A stretch of DNA of 64,000 nt from Trogon surrucura (lineage: Eukaryota; Chordata; Aves; Trogoniformes; Trogonidae): NCBI GenBank assembly GCA_020746105.1, contig CM036617.1, positions 172,822,412 through 172,886,411 of the forward strand, read 5' to 3'. A program made the position numbers and the translations under genes. The notes under the pieces were generated by a model. The model had not been told where the DNA came from. It did no database searches and saw only the letters and a list, made by a program, of their open reading frames with translations. Shown piece after piece: positions 37,008 to 47,785 of this stretch (position 1 is its first letter; the number at the start of each line of letters is the position of its first letter).

Positions 37008-40000
37008 TCACACAGGGTTAAAACGAGTATTCTCACCCAGAGTTAAATTTCCTTGAGGTACACATTGAACTTCACCATCTTTCATCATCACCCACCAAGT
37101 AGTTCCAGGTCCTTGAGCGAAAGCAACTCCACGAATGGGTTTGCCTTTGCCCGAAGCAGGAAATACCCAGACAGTCTTCCCCAACAAATTCCTTTCATAT
37201 ACCACAGGGACTTTATCTCCATCTACTGTATGCAAAGGCTCTGAATGAGCAGGACCAGCACGATTGATGGATCCTCTGGTGTTAACTAACCAGGTGGCAT
37301 GTGCTAAATTCTTGTCCCAGTTTTTAAAAGTTCCACCTCCCATTGCTTTCAGAGTAGTTTTTAACAGTCCATTGTATCGTTCAATTTTCCCAGAGGCTTG
37401 TGCATGATAAGGGATATGATACACCCATTCAATACCATGTTCTTTAGCCCAATTGTCTATAAGATTGTTTTTGAAATGAGTCCCATTATCTGATTCAATT
37501 CTTTCTGGAGTGCCATGTCGCCACAAGATCTGCTTTTCTAGGCCCAAGATAGTGTTTCGGGCAGTGGCGTGAGGTACAGGATATGTTTCTAACCATCCTG
37601 TGGTTGCTTCCACCATAGTGAGCACATAGCGCTTACCCTGGCGAGTTAGAGGAAGTGTGATGTAATCAATCTGCCAGGCCTCCCCATACCTATATTTTAA
37701 CCATCGTTCCCCATACCACAAAGGTTTTAATCGCTTAGCTTGCTTAATTTCGGCGCATATTTCACAATCATGGATAACCTGCGCAATAGCGTCCATAGTT
37801 AAATCCACCCCTCGGTCACGAGCCCATCTGTATGTTCCATCTCTTCCCTGATGTCCTGAAGTGTCGTGGGCCCACCGAGCTAGAAACAGTTCACCTTTAT
37901 GTTCCCAGTCCAAGTCTATTTGGAACACTTGAGCAGCCTGATCCACTTGCTGGTTGTGTCGATGTTCCTCAGTAGCACGACTTTTGGGCACATGGGCATC
38001 TACGTGACGTACCTTTACGACTAAGTTCTCTAGCCGAGCAGCAATGTCTCGCCATAGTTCAGCAGCCCAAATAGGCTTACCTCTGCGCTCCCAGTTATTA
38101 TGCTTCCACTGTTTTAACCAACCCCAAAAAGCATTTGCCACCATCCATGAGTCAGTATAGAGATAGAGCACTGGCCATTTTTCCCGTTCAGCAATGTCTA
38201 AGGCCAGCTGGATGGCTTTTACCTCTGCAAACTGACTTGATCCACCTTCTCCCTCAGTTGCCTCTGCAACACGTCGTGTGGGACTCCACACAGCAGCTTT
38301 CCACTTACGACGATTTCCTACTAGGCGGCAAGATCCATCAGTGAATAGGGCATACTGCTTTTCATTATCTGGTAACTGATTATATGGTGGAGCTTCCTCA
38401 GCACGTGTCACCACCTCCTTAGCGGGCATTGCAAGGTCTTTACCTTGTGGCCAGTCTGCGATTACCTCTAAAAGTCCTGGACGATTATGATGACCCATTC
38501 GAGCTCTCTGTGTAATTAGGGCAGTCCATTTACTCCATGTAGCATCAGTGGCATGATGTGTGGAAGGAACTTTACTCTTGAACATCCAGTTTAGGACTGG
38601 TATTCGTGGTACTAGGAGAAGCTGTGCCTCAGTACCAATCACTTCCGAAGCAGCTTTAACTCCTTCATATGCGGCCAGTATTTCTTTTTCAGTTGCAGTA
38701 TAGTTGGCCTCAGAGCCTCTATATTTTCGGCTCCAAAATCCTAAGGGTCGACCTCGAGTTTCTCCTGGTGCCCTCTGCCAGAGGCTCCAGGCAGGACCAT
38801 CATCCCCAGCTGCAGTATATAGCAAATTTTTAATATCTTGCCCTGTTCGAATTGGCCCAAGAGCTACTGCTTGTACAATCTCTTGTTTGATTTGTTCAAA
38901 GGCTTGTTGCTGTTCAGGGCCCCATTGAAATTTGTTTTTCTTTCGAGTCACATCAAAAAGAGGTTTCACAATCTGACTATAACCAGGAATATGCATTCTC
39001 CAGAAACCCACAGTACCTAAGAAGGATTGTGTTTCCTTTTTGTTAGTTGGTGGCAACATAGCTGATATTGTGTCAATCACGTCTATTGGGATCTGGCGAC
39101 GCCCATCTTGCCATTTCACTCCCAAATACTGGATCTCTCGTGCAGGTCCCTTGACCTTGCTTCTCTTTATGGCAAAACCAGCATCCAAAAGAATCTCAGT
39201 TATTTTCTTACCTTTCGTGAAAACTTCTTCTGCTGTGTTACCCCATACAATGATGTCATCGATGTATTGCAGATGTTCCGGAGCTCCACCCCTCTCCAGG
39301 GCGGTGTGGATCAGTCCATGGCAGATGGTAGGGCTGTGTTTCCACCCCTGGGGCAGTCGGTTCCAGGTGTACTGGATACCCCTCCAGGTGAAAGCAAACT
39401 GCGGCCTGCATTCTGCTGCTATAGGAATAGAGAAAAACGCATTAGCAATGTCAATTGTGGCATACCACTTAGCTGCCTTCGACTCCAGCTCATACTGAAG
39501 ATCTAACATGTCCGGCACGGCAGCACTCATCGGTGGTGTAACCTCATTTAGGCCACGATAGTCTACAGTCAATCTCCATTCTCCATCAGACTTACGCACA
39601 GGCCAGATAGGACTGTTAAATGGTGAGCGAGCTTTGCTGATCACTCCTTGGCTTTCTAGTTGACGTATCAGCTTATGGATGGGAACTACAGAGTCTCGGT
39701 TGGTACGATATTGTCGTCGATGCACTGTTTTAGTAGCAATTGGTACCTGTTGGTCTTCAGTTTTCATCAGCCCTACAACACTAGACTCCTCTGAAAGTTT
39801 GGGCAAGCTAGACAGCTGATCAATGTCCTCAGTCTCTACAGCTGCTATGCCAAAAGCCCATCGATACCCTCTTGGATCCTTGTAATACCCTTTCTTGAGG
39901 AAGTCTATGCCAAGAATGCATGGGGCATTTGGACCAGTCACTATAGGGTGCTTTTTCCACATATTCCCGGTAAGGCTCATTTCGGCCTCCAATACAGACA

Positions 40001-40199
40001 ATTGTTGAGAACCACCCGTCACTCCAGAAATAGTAACAGTTTCAGTACTTGTATGATTCGATGGCATTAGAGTACACTGTGCACCAGTGTCCACCAGAGC
40101 TCTATATTTTCGTGGTTCTAATGTGCCAGGCCACCGAATCCACACGGTCCAATAAACTCGGTTGTCCCTCTCCTCCACCTGGCTGGAGGCAGGGCCCCT
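37008..40199 (-). CDS. pol: provirus Pro-Pol: protease, reverse transcriptase, RNase H, integrase
   Basis: This is made as a Gag-Pol fusion: the frame is continuous with gag across UAG at 40,202-40,200 and has no ATG of its own near the start. Residues are counted from the GTG codon at 40,178. The retropepsin-type protease carries ALVDTGAQ (27-34) and ILGIDFL (88-94). The reverse transcriptase has TIDIANAF (catalytic D243) and YIDD (305-308). RNase H has TDGS (D614), E652, YTDS (D676) and HVDAH (D727). Integrase has the zinc site H771, H776, C805, C808 and catalytic D838, D897 and E933 with 35-residue spacing, then an SH3-like end with WWVMMKDGEVQCV. All key residues are present and there is no stop. 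I see no dUTPase after integrase, although mammalian ERVL elements carry one. It ends at TGA 37,010-37,008. Confidence 0.95.
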   Translation of the reverse strand, partial: RGPASSQVEERDNRVYWTVWIRWPGTLEPRKYRALVDTGAQCTLMPSNHTSTETVTISGVTGGSQQLSVLEAEMSLTGNMWKKHPIVTGPNAPCILGIDFLKKGYYKDPRGYRWAFGIAAVETEDIDQLSSLPKLSEESSVVGLMKTEDQQVPIATKTVHRRQYRTNRDSVVPIHKLIRQLESQGVISKARSPFNSPIWPVRKSDGEWRLTVDYRGLNEVTPPMSAAVPDMLDLQYELESKAAKWYATIDIANAFFSIPIAAECRPQFAFTWRGIQYTWNRLPQGWKHSPTICHGLIHTALERGGAPEHLQYIDDIIVWGNTAEEVFTKGKKITEILLDAGFAIKRSKVKGPAREIQYLGVKWQDGRRQIPIDVIDTISAMLPPTNKKETQSFLGTVGFWRMHIPGYSQIVKPLFDVTRKKNKFQWGPEQQQAFEQIKQEIVQAVALGPIRTGQDIKNLLYTAAGDDGPAWSLWQRAPGETRGRPLGFWSRKYRGSEANYTATEKEILAAYEGVKAASEVIGTEAQLLLVPRIPVLNWMFKSKVPSTHHATDATWSKWTALITQRARMGHHNRPGLLEVIADWPQGKDLAMPAKEVVTRAEEAPPYNQLPDNEKQYALFTDGSCRLVGNRRKWKAAVWSPTRRVAEATEGEGGSSQFAEVKAIQLALDIAEREKWPVLYLYTDSWMVANAFWGWLKQWKHNNWERRGKPIWAAELWRDIAARLENLVVKVRHVDAHVPKSRATEEHRHNQQVDQAAQVFQIDLDWEHKGELFLARWAHDTSGHQGRDGTYRWARDRGVDLTMDAIAQVIHDCEICAEIKQAKRLKPLWYGERWLKYRYGEAWQIDYITLPLTRQGKRYVLTMVEATTGWLETYPVPHATARNTILGLEKQILWRHGTPERIESDNGTHFKNNLIDNWAKEHGIEWVYHIPYHAQASGKIERYNGLLKTTLKAMGGGTFKNWDKNLAHATWLVNTRGSINRAGPAHSEPLHTVDGDKVPVVYERNLLGKTVWVFPASGKGKPIRGVAFAQGPGTTWWVMMKDGEVQCVPQGNLTLGENTRFNPV

Positions 40200-40202
40200 C
40201 TA
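40125..40202 (-). promoter_or_regulatory. gag UAG stop and candidate readthrough pseudoknot
   Basis: The gag stop is UAG (40,202-40,200) and pol continues in the same frame. Ten bases after it CCUCCA (40,189-40,184) can pair with UGGAGG (40,177-40,172), closing a 6-base loop GCCAGG. That loop is the exact complement of CCUGGC at 40,130-40,125, 41 bases further on, which would form a second stem. The layout resembles the murine-leukaemia-type UAG readthrough signal (stop, short spacer, H-type pseudoknot). Pairing is read by eye; it has not been tested or folded. Confidence 0.55.
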
Positions 40203-42020
40203 ATTTTGAGGCTGATTCACGGGGTTTACCTGATTCACAGTATTAGTATTAACTACATTTACATTCCGATTGTTCCTTCTCGTGGCAGATTGTTGTCTTC
40301 TATTGGTGTTTCGCAAATTGGATACTCGTTCTCGTAGAGCAGAAGTAGGTTTTCCATCCCAGTTTCTCACGTCCTCACCATATCCACGTAGGAAAATCCA
40401 CAAGTCATTCCGTGACAAGTTACCATCATTTTTAGTTGATCTTGAAGGTCTGTATTTTCTAACAGCATCAACGCGGCTCCATTGAGGTCTGTCATCTCTC
40501 TTGGACAATGTGTCAATCAGCTCTTTTAATGATTGATTGGTTTTCTCAAATGATTCACTATTTTTCTCAATTGCTTGATTGGTTTTCTCCATTGCTTCAT
40601 TGGTTTTCTCCATTGCTTTCCCAATGGATTGATTAGTTTTCTCCATTGCTATCTCAATCGCTTTTTCAATTGATTTCTCCAGTGATCTGTTGTTTTCCTC
40701 AATTATTTTTTCCATGGCAGCAATCTGGATTTGTTGGGGATTGGCAGTACTGTCTTCATACTGTCGTGCTTTGTTGGCCACTTCACTCACTGTTGGTACC
40801 TGACCGTCTCCATCTAATGCCCAGACCATTGTTGACAAGGTGTGCTTATACACTGGTGGGGCACTCCTCACAAACATCTGAATAACGTGCTTGTGACAGG
40901 GCATTTGATCAGGGTTTAAAATTGTTTGTGGATCGCTGTAAATCACCTCTCTCACTGCTAGTTCTCTCAGGAACTTAATGCCTTTCTCCATGCTAGTCCA
41001 GTTGGTTGTGTGGATAGGAATATCGTCCTTGTGGGTATACCGGTTCTTAATAGCTGTCAAGAGTCTTCTCCAGAGGCTGAGACTGTTGTCGTCTTTTGCA
41101 AGTTCCGTGTCAATGCCTGCATTTCCAGACAGGGACCCCAGCTGTTTGGCTTCTTTACCGTTCAGATTAATGGTCTCGGCTCCTTTATCCCAGCATCGGA
41201 GTAACCACCTGTAATATGATTCACCCTCACGACGGCCAAAGTCCTTTCTCACATCTCGCATGTCCCTCAGAGTTAAAGGTTTGACAACTGCGTCTGATTC
41301 TGACCCTGAACTATCTGATGACTTCGATTGGGAAGGACCCTTTCCTGCATCAGAACCATCTGATGTTGGGTGATTTGTCTTTGTTAGATGTTTCTTCCCA
41401 GTCACAGGGATACCAGCTTTCTTTCCTGAGTCTGAATCTGAGTCATCTGATGGTGCTACTTTAGGAGGGCTTTGTCCTGGAGTTGTGTTATCTGTTGGTA
41501 GGGCAATTGACTTTCTCCGATGTTTCTTTCTAGTCAAAGGGGCGACATTTGCTGATACACACTGAGTGTTAAAGGACACAGTGATACTCAATGACTTGCA
41601 CAAATTCCTACAGAAACGCCACAATGCCAAGAGATTCATGGGCATTAACATCAGAATCAATAGCAATTCAATCTTTCGATTAAAATAACTGCATTCACAA
41701 TCACAATCCTCAAAACCTGGTATACTCAGATTAGCAAACAAATTGGTATAATTTCCTAAGGTGAAATTGAAAGTGTAGTTAAAAACAAAATTCATCATTG
41801 TGCTCTTAAGGTATTCAGGTATGCCGATCACCCAAAATACTGCAGAATACACCGACACAAAAAAACCCAACACCGTGAAAATTCTCATTTTTAAATCAGA
41901 GCAGGCAAACCACAGACAGATATACCAAATCACCCTCGAGAGTTTGGACAAAATTTTGACACCCAGGGAGGAACCCACATTTAAAAGAACATGACATAAC
42001 ATTTCACCGACCGATAACAT
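40200..42020 (-). CDS. gag: provirus Gag with hydrophobic, membrane-like N terminus
   Basis: 606 codons from ATG at 42,020 to UAG. Residues 28-40, 46-67 and 118-135 are strongly hydrophobic. Between the last two lie four N-glycosylation sequons (N81, N85, N90, N97) and a Cys cluster (106, 108, 110). A basic patch RKKHRRK (164-170) and a Ser/Asp-rich linker (190-245) follow. The ERVL-type capsid region starts near 250 (LRDMRDVRKDFG, then YYRWLLRCWDKGA). Residues about 434-506 form a heptad coiled coil with repeated MEKTNQ/A units. The tail (about 563-606) is Arg- then Asn-rich with no CCHC zinc knuckle, which recalls foamy virus Gag. The capsid link is from family pattern. The membrane topology is inferred from composition; a signal-peptide-like leader or a separate leader protein are alternatives. 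Confidence 0.9.
   Translation of the reverse strand: MLSVGEMLCHVLLNVGSSLGVKILSKLSRVIWYICLWFACSDLKMRIFTVLGFFVSVYSAVFWVIGIPEYLKSTMMNFVFNYTFNFTLGNYTNLFANLSIPGFEDCDCECSYFNRKIELLLILMLMPMNLLALWRFCRNLCKSLSITVSFNTQCVSANVAPLTRKKHRRKSIALPTDNTTPGQSPPKVAPSDDSDSDSGKKAGIPVTGKKHLTKTNHPTSDGSDAGKGPSQSKSSDSSGSESDAVVKPLTLRDMRDVRKDFGRREGESYYRWLLRCWDKGAETINLNGKEAKQLGSLSGNAGIDTELAKDDNSLSLWRRLLTAIKNRYTHKDDIPIHTTNWTSMEKGIKFLRELAVREVIYSDPQTILNPDQMPCHKHVIQMFVRSAPPVYKHTLSTMVWALDGDGQVPTVSEVANKARQYEDSTANPQQIQIAAMEKIIEENNRSLEKSIEKAIEIAMEKTNQSIGKAMEKTNEAMEKTNQAIEKNSESFEKTNQSLKELIDTLSKRDDRPQWSRVDAVRKYRPSRSTKNDGNLSRNDLWIFLRGYGEDVRNWDGKPTSALRERVSNLRNTNRRQQSATRRNNRNVNVVNTNTVNQVNPVNQPQN
40525..40680 (-). repeat. 21-bp tandem repeats coding the Gag coiled coil
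   Basis: On the plus strand TTGGTTTTCTCCATTGCTTCA-type units recur in 21-base steps. On the coding strand they give the heptads MEKTNQS, MEKTNEA, MEKTNQA, IEKNSES and FEKTNQS. Such units can gain or lose copies in whole heptads without breaking the frame. Confidence 0.85.
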
Positions 42021-42193
42021 GATGTGAGCTGTCTGGTTTTTCTCCTCTAACCCTTCAGAACTCTCAAAGAAAAGATCCGATACGCTCTCAACTGCGCCGG
42101 ATGGAATTTAAACTATGCGGGCAATATATCAGAGCCCAGTTGTGTCTAAATAGCTGGTAAAATAGTCTGAGCCTGATTGGTGTTTGTTTTCCT
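42021..42193 (-). other. provirus leader between primer site and gag
   Basis: 173 bases. The first 20-25 bases after the primer site match the leader of the 34-kb copy (AAACACCAATCAGGCTCA), then diverge. It should hold the packaging signal, but I cannot define one by eye. There is no splice donor like the one in the 34-kb copy, consistent with the absence of env. Confidence 0.75.
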
Positions 42194-42211
42194 GCCCCAC
42201 GTTGGGCGCCA
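42194..42211 (-). other. provirus primer-binding site, tRNA-Lys1,2 type
   Basis: The minus strand reads TGGCGCCCAACGTGGGGC, the 18-base complement of the tRNA-Lys1,2 3' end, as in foamy viruses. It lies 7 bases (GATTTAT) inside the LTR edge; most retroviruses have a gap of 0-3. Confidence 0.92.
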
Positions 42212-42218
42212 ATAAATC

Positions 42219-43062
42219 TGTCGCGGGTTAGGGCTGGGCCGGCCACTAACGCGGACAGACGCTCTCTAACCCCCTCTTCCCCCCCCCAAACAGGAAGAGA
42301 AAAGGGAATGAGGCAGAGAGACTTACGGATGAGAGAAGAAAAAAAACCGAACTAGAACAGCTTTAATGAAAGTAATAGGAATAATGGTAAAAAGATAAAA
42401 GTAAAGAACTATATACAACTATAGATAATAGCCCGATATCAAACCCGACTCCCTCCCCCGATAGAAATCACCACTGGTGCTGCAGAGCAGGAGGCACTGG
42501 GGAAACCCCAGGCTCAGCGGCGGCGGGAGCTGGATACAGGGAGCTGGATTCGGGAACTCAGGATCCGGATCAAAATCACGAGGTCAGATGGAGTCCTCTC
42601 TGGACACCGGCCATTGCAGAAAGGAAGGGCGAAAAGAAGGCTGAAAGGGGCAAAAGGGGCAAAAGGGCCGAAAAGGGACGAAACTCTCGTGATCACTCAA
42701 TTTATACTAAATATGACGTATATGGGATGGAATACTCTCGTTGGTCACCTGTCCTGTCTGTTACCCCCCGGAGGTGCCACCTTTTACTTCCTTGTGCCCC
42801 CCCTCTTACTACCCAGCACCCCCAGCGTGGCACACAAGAGCCAGCAGTGGCCTTGGTCACTATAGGAATAAGTATAAGCAAGAGCCTTTCTACATACCAG
42901 TCCCAGGCAGTGACTGTAAACATCAGGCGTTATCACTGCCAGTAGCGCACACTGTCTGCAAAAACATGCTGCTGACTTCAGAACGTGCAGCCTTTTAGAA
43001 GACACTAAACTGAAAAGTAAAATTCACTAAACAGGACTGGGTTTTTAGCTAAACCCAGGGCA
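42219..43062 (-). mobile_element. provirus 5' LTR, 844 bp
   Basis: Promoter LTR of the minus-strand provirus, essentially identical to the 3' LTR at 35,844-36,687. It differs by TGCCCTGGG in place of TGTCCTGGG at its start and by C-run lengths of 9 against 10 and 7 against 6. Minus-strand core signals are TACGTCA, TATAAA and a more downstream TATATAG, with ATTAAA as poly-A signal. Antisense frames of 70-130 codons inside all LTR copies are composition effects. Confidence 0.95.
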
Positions 43063-43067
43063 TCATC
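43063..43067. repeat. provirus target-site duplication TCATC, right copy
   Basis: Exact repeat of 35839-35843, fixing the outer edge of the 5' LTR. Confidence 0.93.
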
Positions 43068-46000
43068 TTTTCAAACTTTATTCATCTAAAAGTTAGACGT
43101 GATATCAAATCTAGGATGGCCATCGACACTCAATCTGCATTTTACTGAAAGGGGGGGATCTTGAGAGGGCCATTCATCCCACCAGTCCAAGACACTTGTA
43201 TTAAGATGATATGGTGGTTTCAGCTGCAAATGAAGCCTACTTGGTTAGCTTAAATTAAATATTTACATCTTTTATGGGTAAAACCCGGTGAAAAGAATAC
43301 CAGCCCATGTTGAAGACTGGAGGTTTTCCTTCATGAGAATTAATGCTGTGGGTTACATATTAGAAACTCAAAAAATGCAGAATCTAATGTGAAATATTTT
43401 TTTTTTAAAAAAAAAAGGAAAAAATCTCTTAAAGTTTTTAGTGTGATACCCCTTTGTTCTGCTTTTAATAAAAGGTTTTGTATATGTTTTAGTTGTCTTT
43501 CCCTGTTCAGAAGTAAATTTTTCCAAAGATGATTTTCAGAATGTCAAATAACATATGTGACAACAGGGACACTTCACATACAGATGAAAGGCAGCCTGCA
43601 ATTTATCATTCAGTTACTGTAGTCAAACCATTTCTGACGAGAATATTTAAAATAATATCCAGGGACAAATATGTCATTAAACTAAGTAGCAAATAACATG
43701 AAAAAAAAATGTGTGGGAATATAAACAAGTTATTTATCCCTAATAAATGCATGTTTAACATTTAAAAGTGAAGCTCAAATGCTAATAGTTTTCTTTATCA
43801 AGTAGAGTTCATTAATAGCAACCTGTTTGTGGTAGGAAAATATATACAACATTATACTAGCCAAAAAGCAAAAGAAACAATTTATAAGGCGTGATTTGCG
43901 ATGGAAAGTATGTCCAGAGACAGATTTCATACATGTAATTGCTGTCTTCAAAACGTGTACATCAGCCTTCTTGCCTCTGTTCTTACAGTGGTTTCTGCAG
44001 TTTGTCAACCACCCTTCTCATCATCTCTCACATCTACAGCCTGACTCAGCAAATCAGTGCTACCAAAAAGAGTAGAGGCAGTTTGTACTGGGTCGTTATT
44101 GGGAGATATTAGAAATATTCTTTACCTTACAGTGCAGTTTAATACACTGTTGGTCTTAGTCTAATTTTTAGCTCTGCCACCTTGCATGACATTCTATATT
44201 TGACATATCTTCAGTGATAGAGTCAGTGGGTTTTTATACATACTAACCACAGTCTGTAGAGAAGGATGTTTCAAAGTGAAAGTGTGTACATAAATGTTAT
44301 TACAAAATGCCTAAGATGTCCTGACATATACCATATAAATGTAGGCCAGAAACAAACAAACAAAAAAAGCTCAACACATTTTTATGTAATCCTCTTCATG
44401 CATTGCTTTATGAAGTGCTCTCACTGAGGTAAGAGATTAAACACGCATCTACAGTTCTGTGTGTGAAACAACTTGCACAGAGTGGTCACAGTGGTAACTG
44501 ATACAAAATGAAGAGCAGTTCATGAATGAGCTCTACTCTTGCTGTGCAGTGACTGGAGAAGCCATCAAAACAAACAGTACACACTTTGCTTTTGTCCCTA
44601 TGTGATCTTGGAAATTACCACTGCACACATTAACAAAAAAAAATGTAACTTGTTCATATGCTCTGGGAACAAAAAAAGCCATGTAAAGTAATTTCCAAGC
44701 AGAAGGGAAGAGAATATCATGTTTTCCAGAACTAGAAATAGCATATATTGCTTGATTTAATCTGAGTTCAGGGAGTCACAGTACTAATTTCTTTTTCTAT
44801 AAATGGTGCTTATCCAAAAAAAAAGAAACAAATAGTAGTTGTGAGCTATCAGGGGAACTTCTGCAAAAAAATCTGAATTCAAATCTTGTCTAGATAATAG
44901 CAGACAATGATACTGTTGGGCTAAACTTATTTTTTTCTAAGGAAACACTTTAACAAACCTATTTCAGCATGCTCAGCAGAAAGTTTATGCGTAAAGTTGT
45001 TCAGGCTGGAGGTACTGCATCAGGACTGTGTAAAGTAGCTAACACTGCAATTGTTTGCATTTTCCAGCTTCAGTCTTCTTGGTTAAATGCAAAAAAAAAA
45101 AAAAGCCTTTTATGACCAGTGTATCCTAGGTATATTTTGAACAAATATCTCACTTTAATAACAGACAGCAGAGAAAAATGACAAAAAGCTGAAACATGAC
45201 TCATGATGATGAGGTTTTAGAGGGTGACAATTTAATGTGTCTGTCTAGAGCTGGCGATGGGCGACACCGTGGGTAGGGAAAGAGAAAAATTGTATCTGTC
45301 TGCCCAGAAACATTTAAAACTAATGACCTGAGTGTGTTGCACGAATTTATGCATAGATACCTGAAGCACCTGCCATTTCTACAAGGTTCTGTAGAGGTGC
45401 AGTAGTCCTTTCACGTGTAGCAGACTGCAGTTAAACCAGTCCCGAGCAGCAGCAGAAGATGTGCAAATGAACACAAAACGCCCACTTAAAATTTATGTTA
45501 ATTCAACTGCCACTTTGAAGAAGAATTAGCAATTGGTGGTATGTGCTCTGTCTTGTTAAAACAGCTAGTGCCACACTGCAGTTGTGTGAAAGCCTGATAA
45601 AAGAAGAAACAGCTGATGCGTATATTGTCTGCTTGGCTATAATGTTAGTAATAGAAGGAACATATTAAGAAACATAAATATCAATTAATTAAATTCTGGG
45701 AAAAATGTACTTTAAGCAGAAGGAAAGGAGCAATTGGGATTTTCTACTAGAAAAATGTCTCATTTCACAAACTTCATTGGCAATGTGATCTGAACAGATG
45801 TGTTTCAGCTCTGTTTCCTTGGCCTTCTCTGAAGTTCACTTATTCCAGACAGGTAATCAACTGCTCTTAGAATAAATTTGACCTTGAGTGGGCCAAATGA
45901 ATGGTTAGGGACTGGAAAGAGTCTGTCCCTTTCCCAGCTCACAGAGTAGGTCAAGGATTATAAGCATAGCAGTGTATAGCCCATATTGAACATATCTCTT

Positions 46001-46460
46001 GATAATGTTGATATCCAAAAACTGTTGTCTCCCTTATTCAAGGAGCTGAAATCCAGAGGAAGGCATGAGGAATGCCATGATAACTGGTTTAGTGAACTTT
46101 ATTTTTAATAAGGTAAAAGTTTCCAAATGTAAAAGGTCAAGGCTGGGGGCTTAAGCTTGTTTTCTGCTCCCTTTAAGTGGAGGGAGGAGTTCTTGTTATT
46201 GGTTCTGGTTATTGGATCATTGCCTGTTTCCACACTGTTCCACATACAGACAACTCACAAGTACAATCCACACATTTAATGAATTCAAGAAAATACATAC
46301 ACCAGAAAAAAAGCAATTTCAGACAGAAGGTAAGTCAAGACTCTTGCTTTCTAGGCAATGATGCTACATTGAGTTAAAACAGCTGTGTCACCTTAGATGA
46401 CCTTCTGGTAACACTCATCATCAATTTTCAGGTAGCAGGAAAATCTTGGTTCACTTTACT
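43068..46460. other. gene-free stretch
   Basis: AT-rich with several A runs. I recognise no gene, RNA or named repeat. Confidence 0.55.
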
Positions 46461-47785
46461 CACAGAATCACAGAATCACAGAATGTTAGGAGTTGGAAGG
46501 GACCTCAAAGATCATCTAGTCCAGCCCCCCTGCCAGAGTAGGACCACCTACAGTAGGTCACGCAGGAACGCATCCAGGCATGTTTTGAATGTCTCCAAAG
46601 AAAGAGACTCCACAACCTCCCTGGGCAGCCTGTTCCAGTGCTCTGTCACCCTCACAGTGAAAAAGTTTTTCCTAATGTTTTTACGGAACTTCCTATGATC
46701 CAGCTTGCATAAATTGCCCCTTGTCCTATCATTGGACATCACTGAGAAGAGTCTGGCACTGTCCTCCTGACACTCATCCTTTACATATTTGTAAACATAT
46801 GTAAGGTCACTCAGCTCCTTCAACCTTTCCTCACAAGGGAGATGTTCCACTCCCTCATCTTTGTGGCTCTGCACTGGACTCTCTCAAGCAGCTCCCTGTC
46901 TCTCTTGAGCTGAGGGACCCAGAATGAACACAAGATTCCAGATGTGGCCTCATCAGGGCAGAGTACAGGGGGAGGAGAACCTCTCTCAACCTACTAACCA
47001 CCCGCCTTCTAATACACCCCAGGATGCCATTGGCCTTCTTGTCCACGAGGATACATTGCCAGCTCATGATCATCCTGTTGTCCACCAGGACCCCCAGGTC
47101 CCTTTCACCTGCGCTGCTCTCAAACAGGTCAGTCCCCAACCTATACTCGCACATGGGGTTGTTCTTTCCCAGGTGCAAAACTCTACACTTGCCCTTGTTG
47201 AACTTCATAAGATTTCTCCCCACCCAACTTTCCAGCTTGTCCAGGTCTTGGTGAATGGCACCACAGACTTCTGGTGTGTGAGCCATTTGTCCCAGTTCTG
47301 TGTCATCAGCAAACTTGCTGACAGTGCACTCCTATCCCTCATCCATTAATATTGATTAATATATTGAATAGTACTGGTCCCGGTACTGACCCCTGAGGGA
47401 CTCCACTAGATACAGGCCTCCAACTAAAGCCTGTCCCATTGACCAAAACTCCCTGACTTCTTTCCTTCAGCCAGTTCACAAATCACCTCACTACCTGATC
47501 ATCCAGACCACACTTTCTCTGTTTAACTATGAGAATCCTGTGGAGACAGTGTCAAATGCTTTACAAACCACGTCTTCTGCACTGTCATCATACATCCACA
47601 CGGTTAGGTCTTCATAAAAGGCTATCAGATTGGTCAATCATGACTTCCACATGGAAAAAACATGTTGACTGCTCCTAATGACCCTCTTATATGCCCCCTT
47701 GATATGCCTAGAGACAGCACTGAGGATAAGTTGTTCCATCACCTTTCCAGGGATGGAGGTGAGGCTGACTGGTGTAGTACTCCCT
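46461..47785 (-). mobile_element. CR1 LINE, 5'-truncated, degenerate reverse transcriptase
   Basis: On the minus strand it starts in the reverse-transcriptase fingers ([25 protein letters not shown], about 47.76 kb). It passes a broken palm, with the usual [15 protein letters not shown] block decayed and the FADD region at about 47.30 kb. It continues with the thumb ([19 protein letters not shown], 46.86-47.29 kb) and C-terminal RTRG...[10 protein letters not shown], and ends in a 3' UTR with three ATTCTGTG octamers (46461-46485). At least three frames are needed to follow the protein, so it is inactive. Confidence 0.95.
46548..47286 (-). pseudogene. CR1 ORF2 fragments: thumb and C terminus, two frames
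   Basis: Two overlapping open pieces (46,855-47,286 and 46,548-46,874) carry the end of CR1 reverse transcriptase: [47 protein letters not shown], then [12 protein letters not shown] and [20 protein letters not shown] frameshift near 46.86 kb divides them, and the [14 protein letters not shown] block is partly deleted. Confidence 0.9.

Larger units (their letters stand above)
35844..43062 (-). mobile_element. complete env-less ERVL-type provirus, 7,219 bp, very young
   Basis: Organisation on the minus strand: 5' LTR (43,062-42,219), tRNA-Lys1,2 primer site, leader, gag, in-frame UAG, pro-pol, about 320 bp without env, polypurine tract, 3' LTR (36,687-35,844), with TCATC duplicated on both sides. 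Both LTRs are 844 bp. The only differences I see are one terminal-region substitution (5' LTR TGCCCTGGG against 3' LTR TGTCCTGGG) and two homopolymer lengths. The Pol motifs (YIDD, D-D-35-E, DIANAF in RT) and the absence of env place it with class III ERVL elements, related to spumaviruses. Both large frames are open, so it was inserted recently and may still be transpositionally competent or variable between birds. Confidence 0.96.
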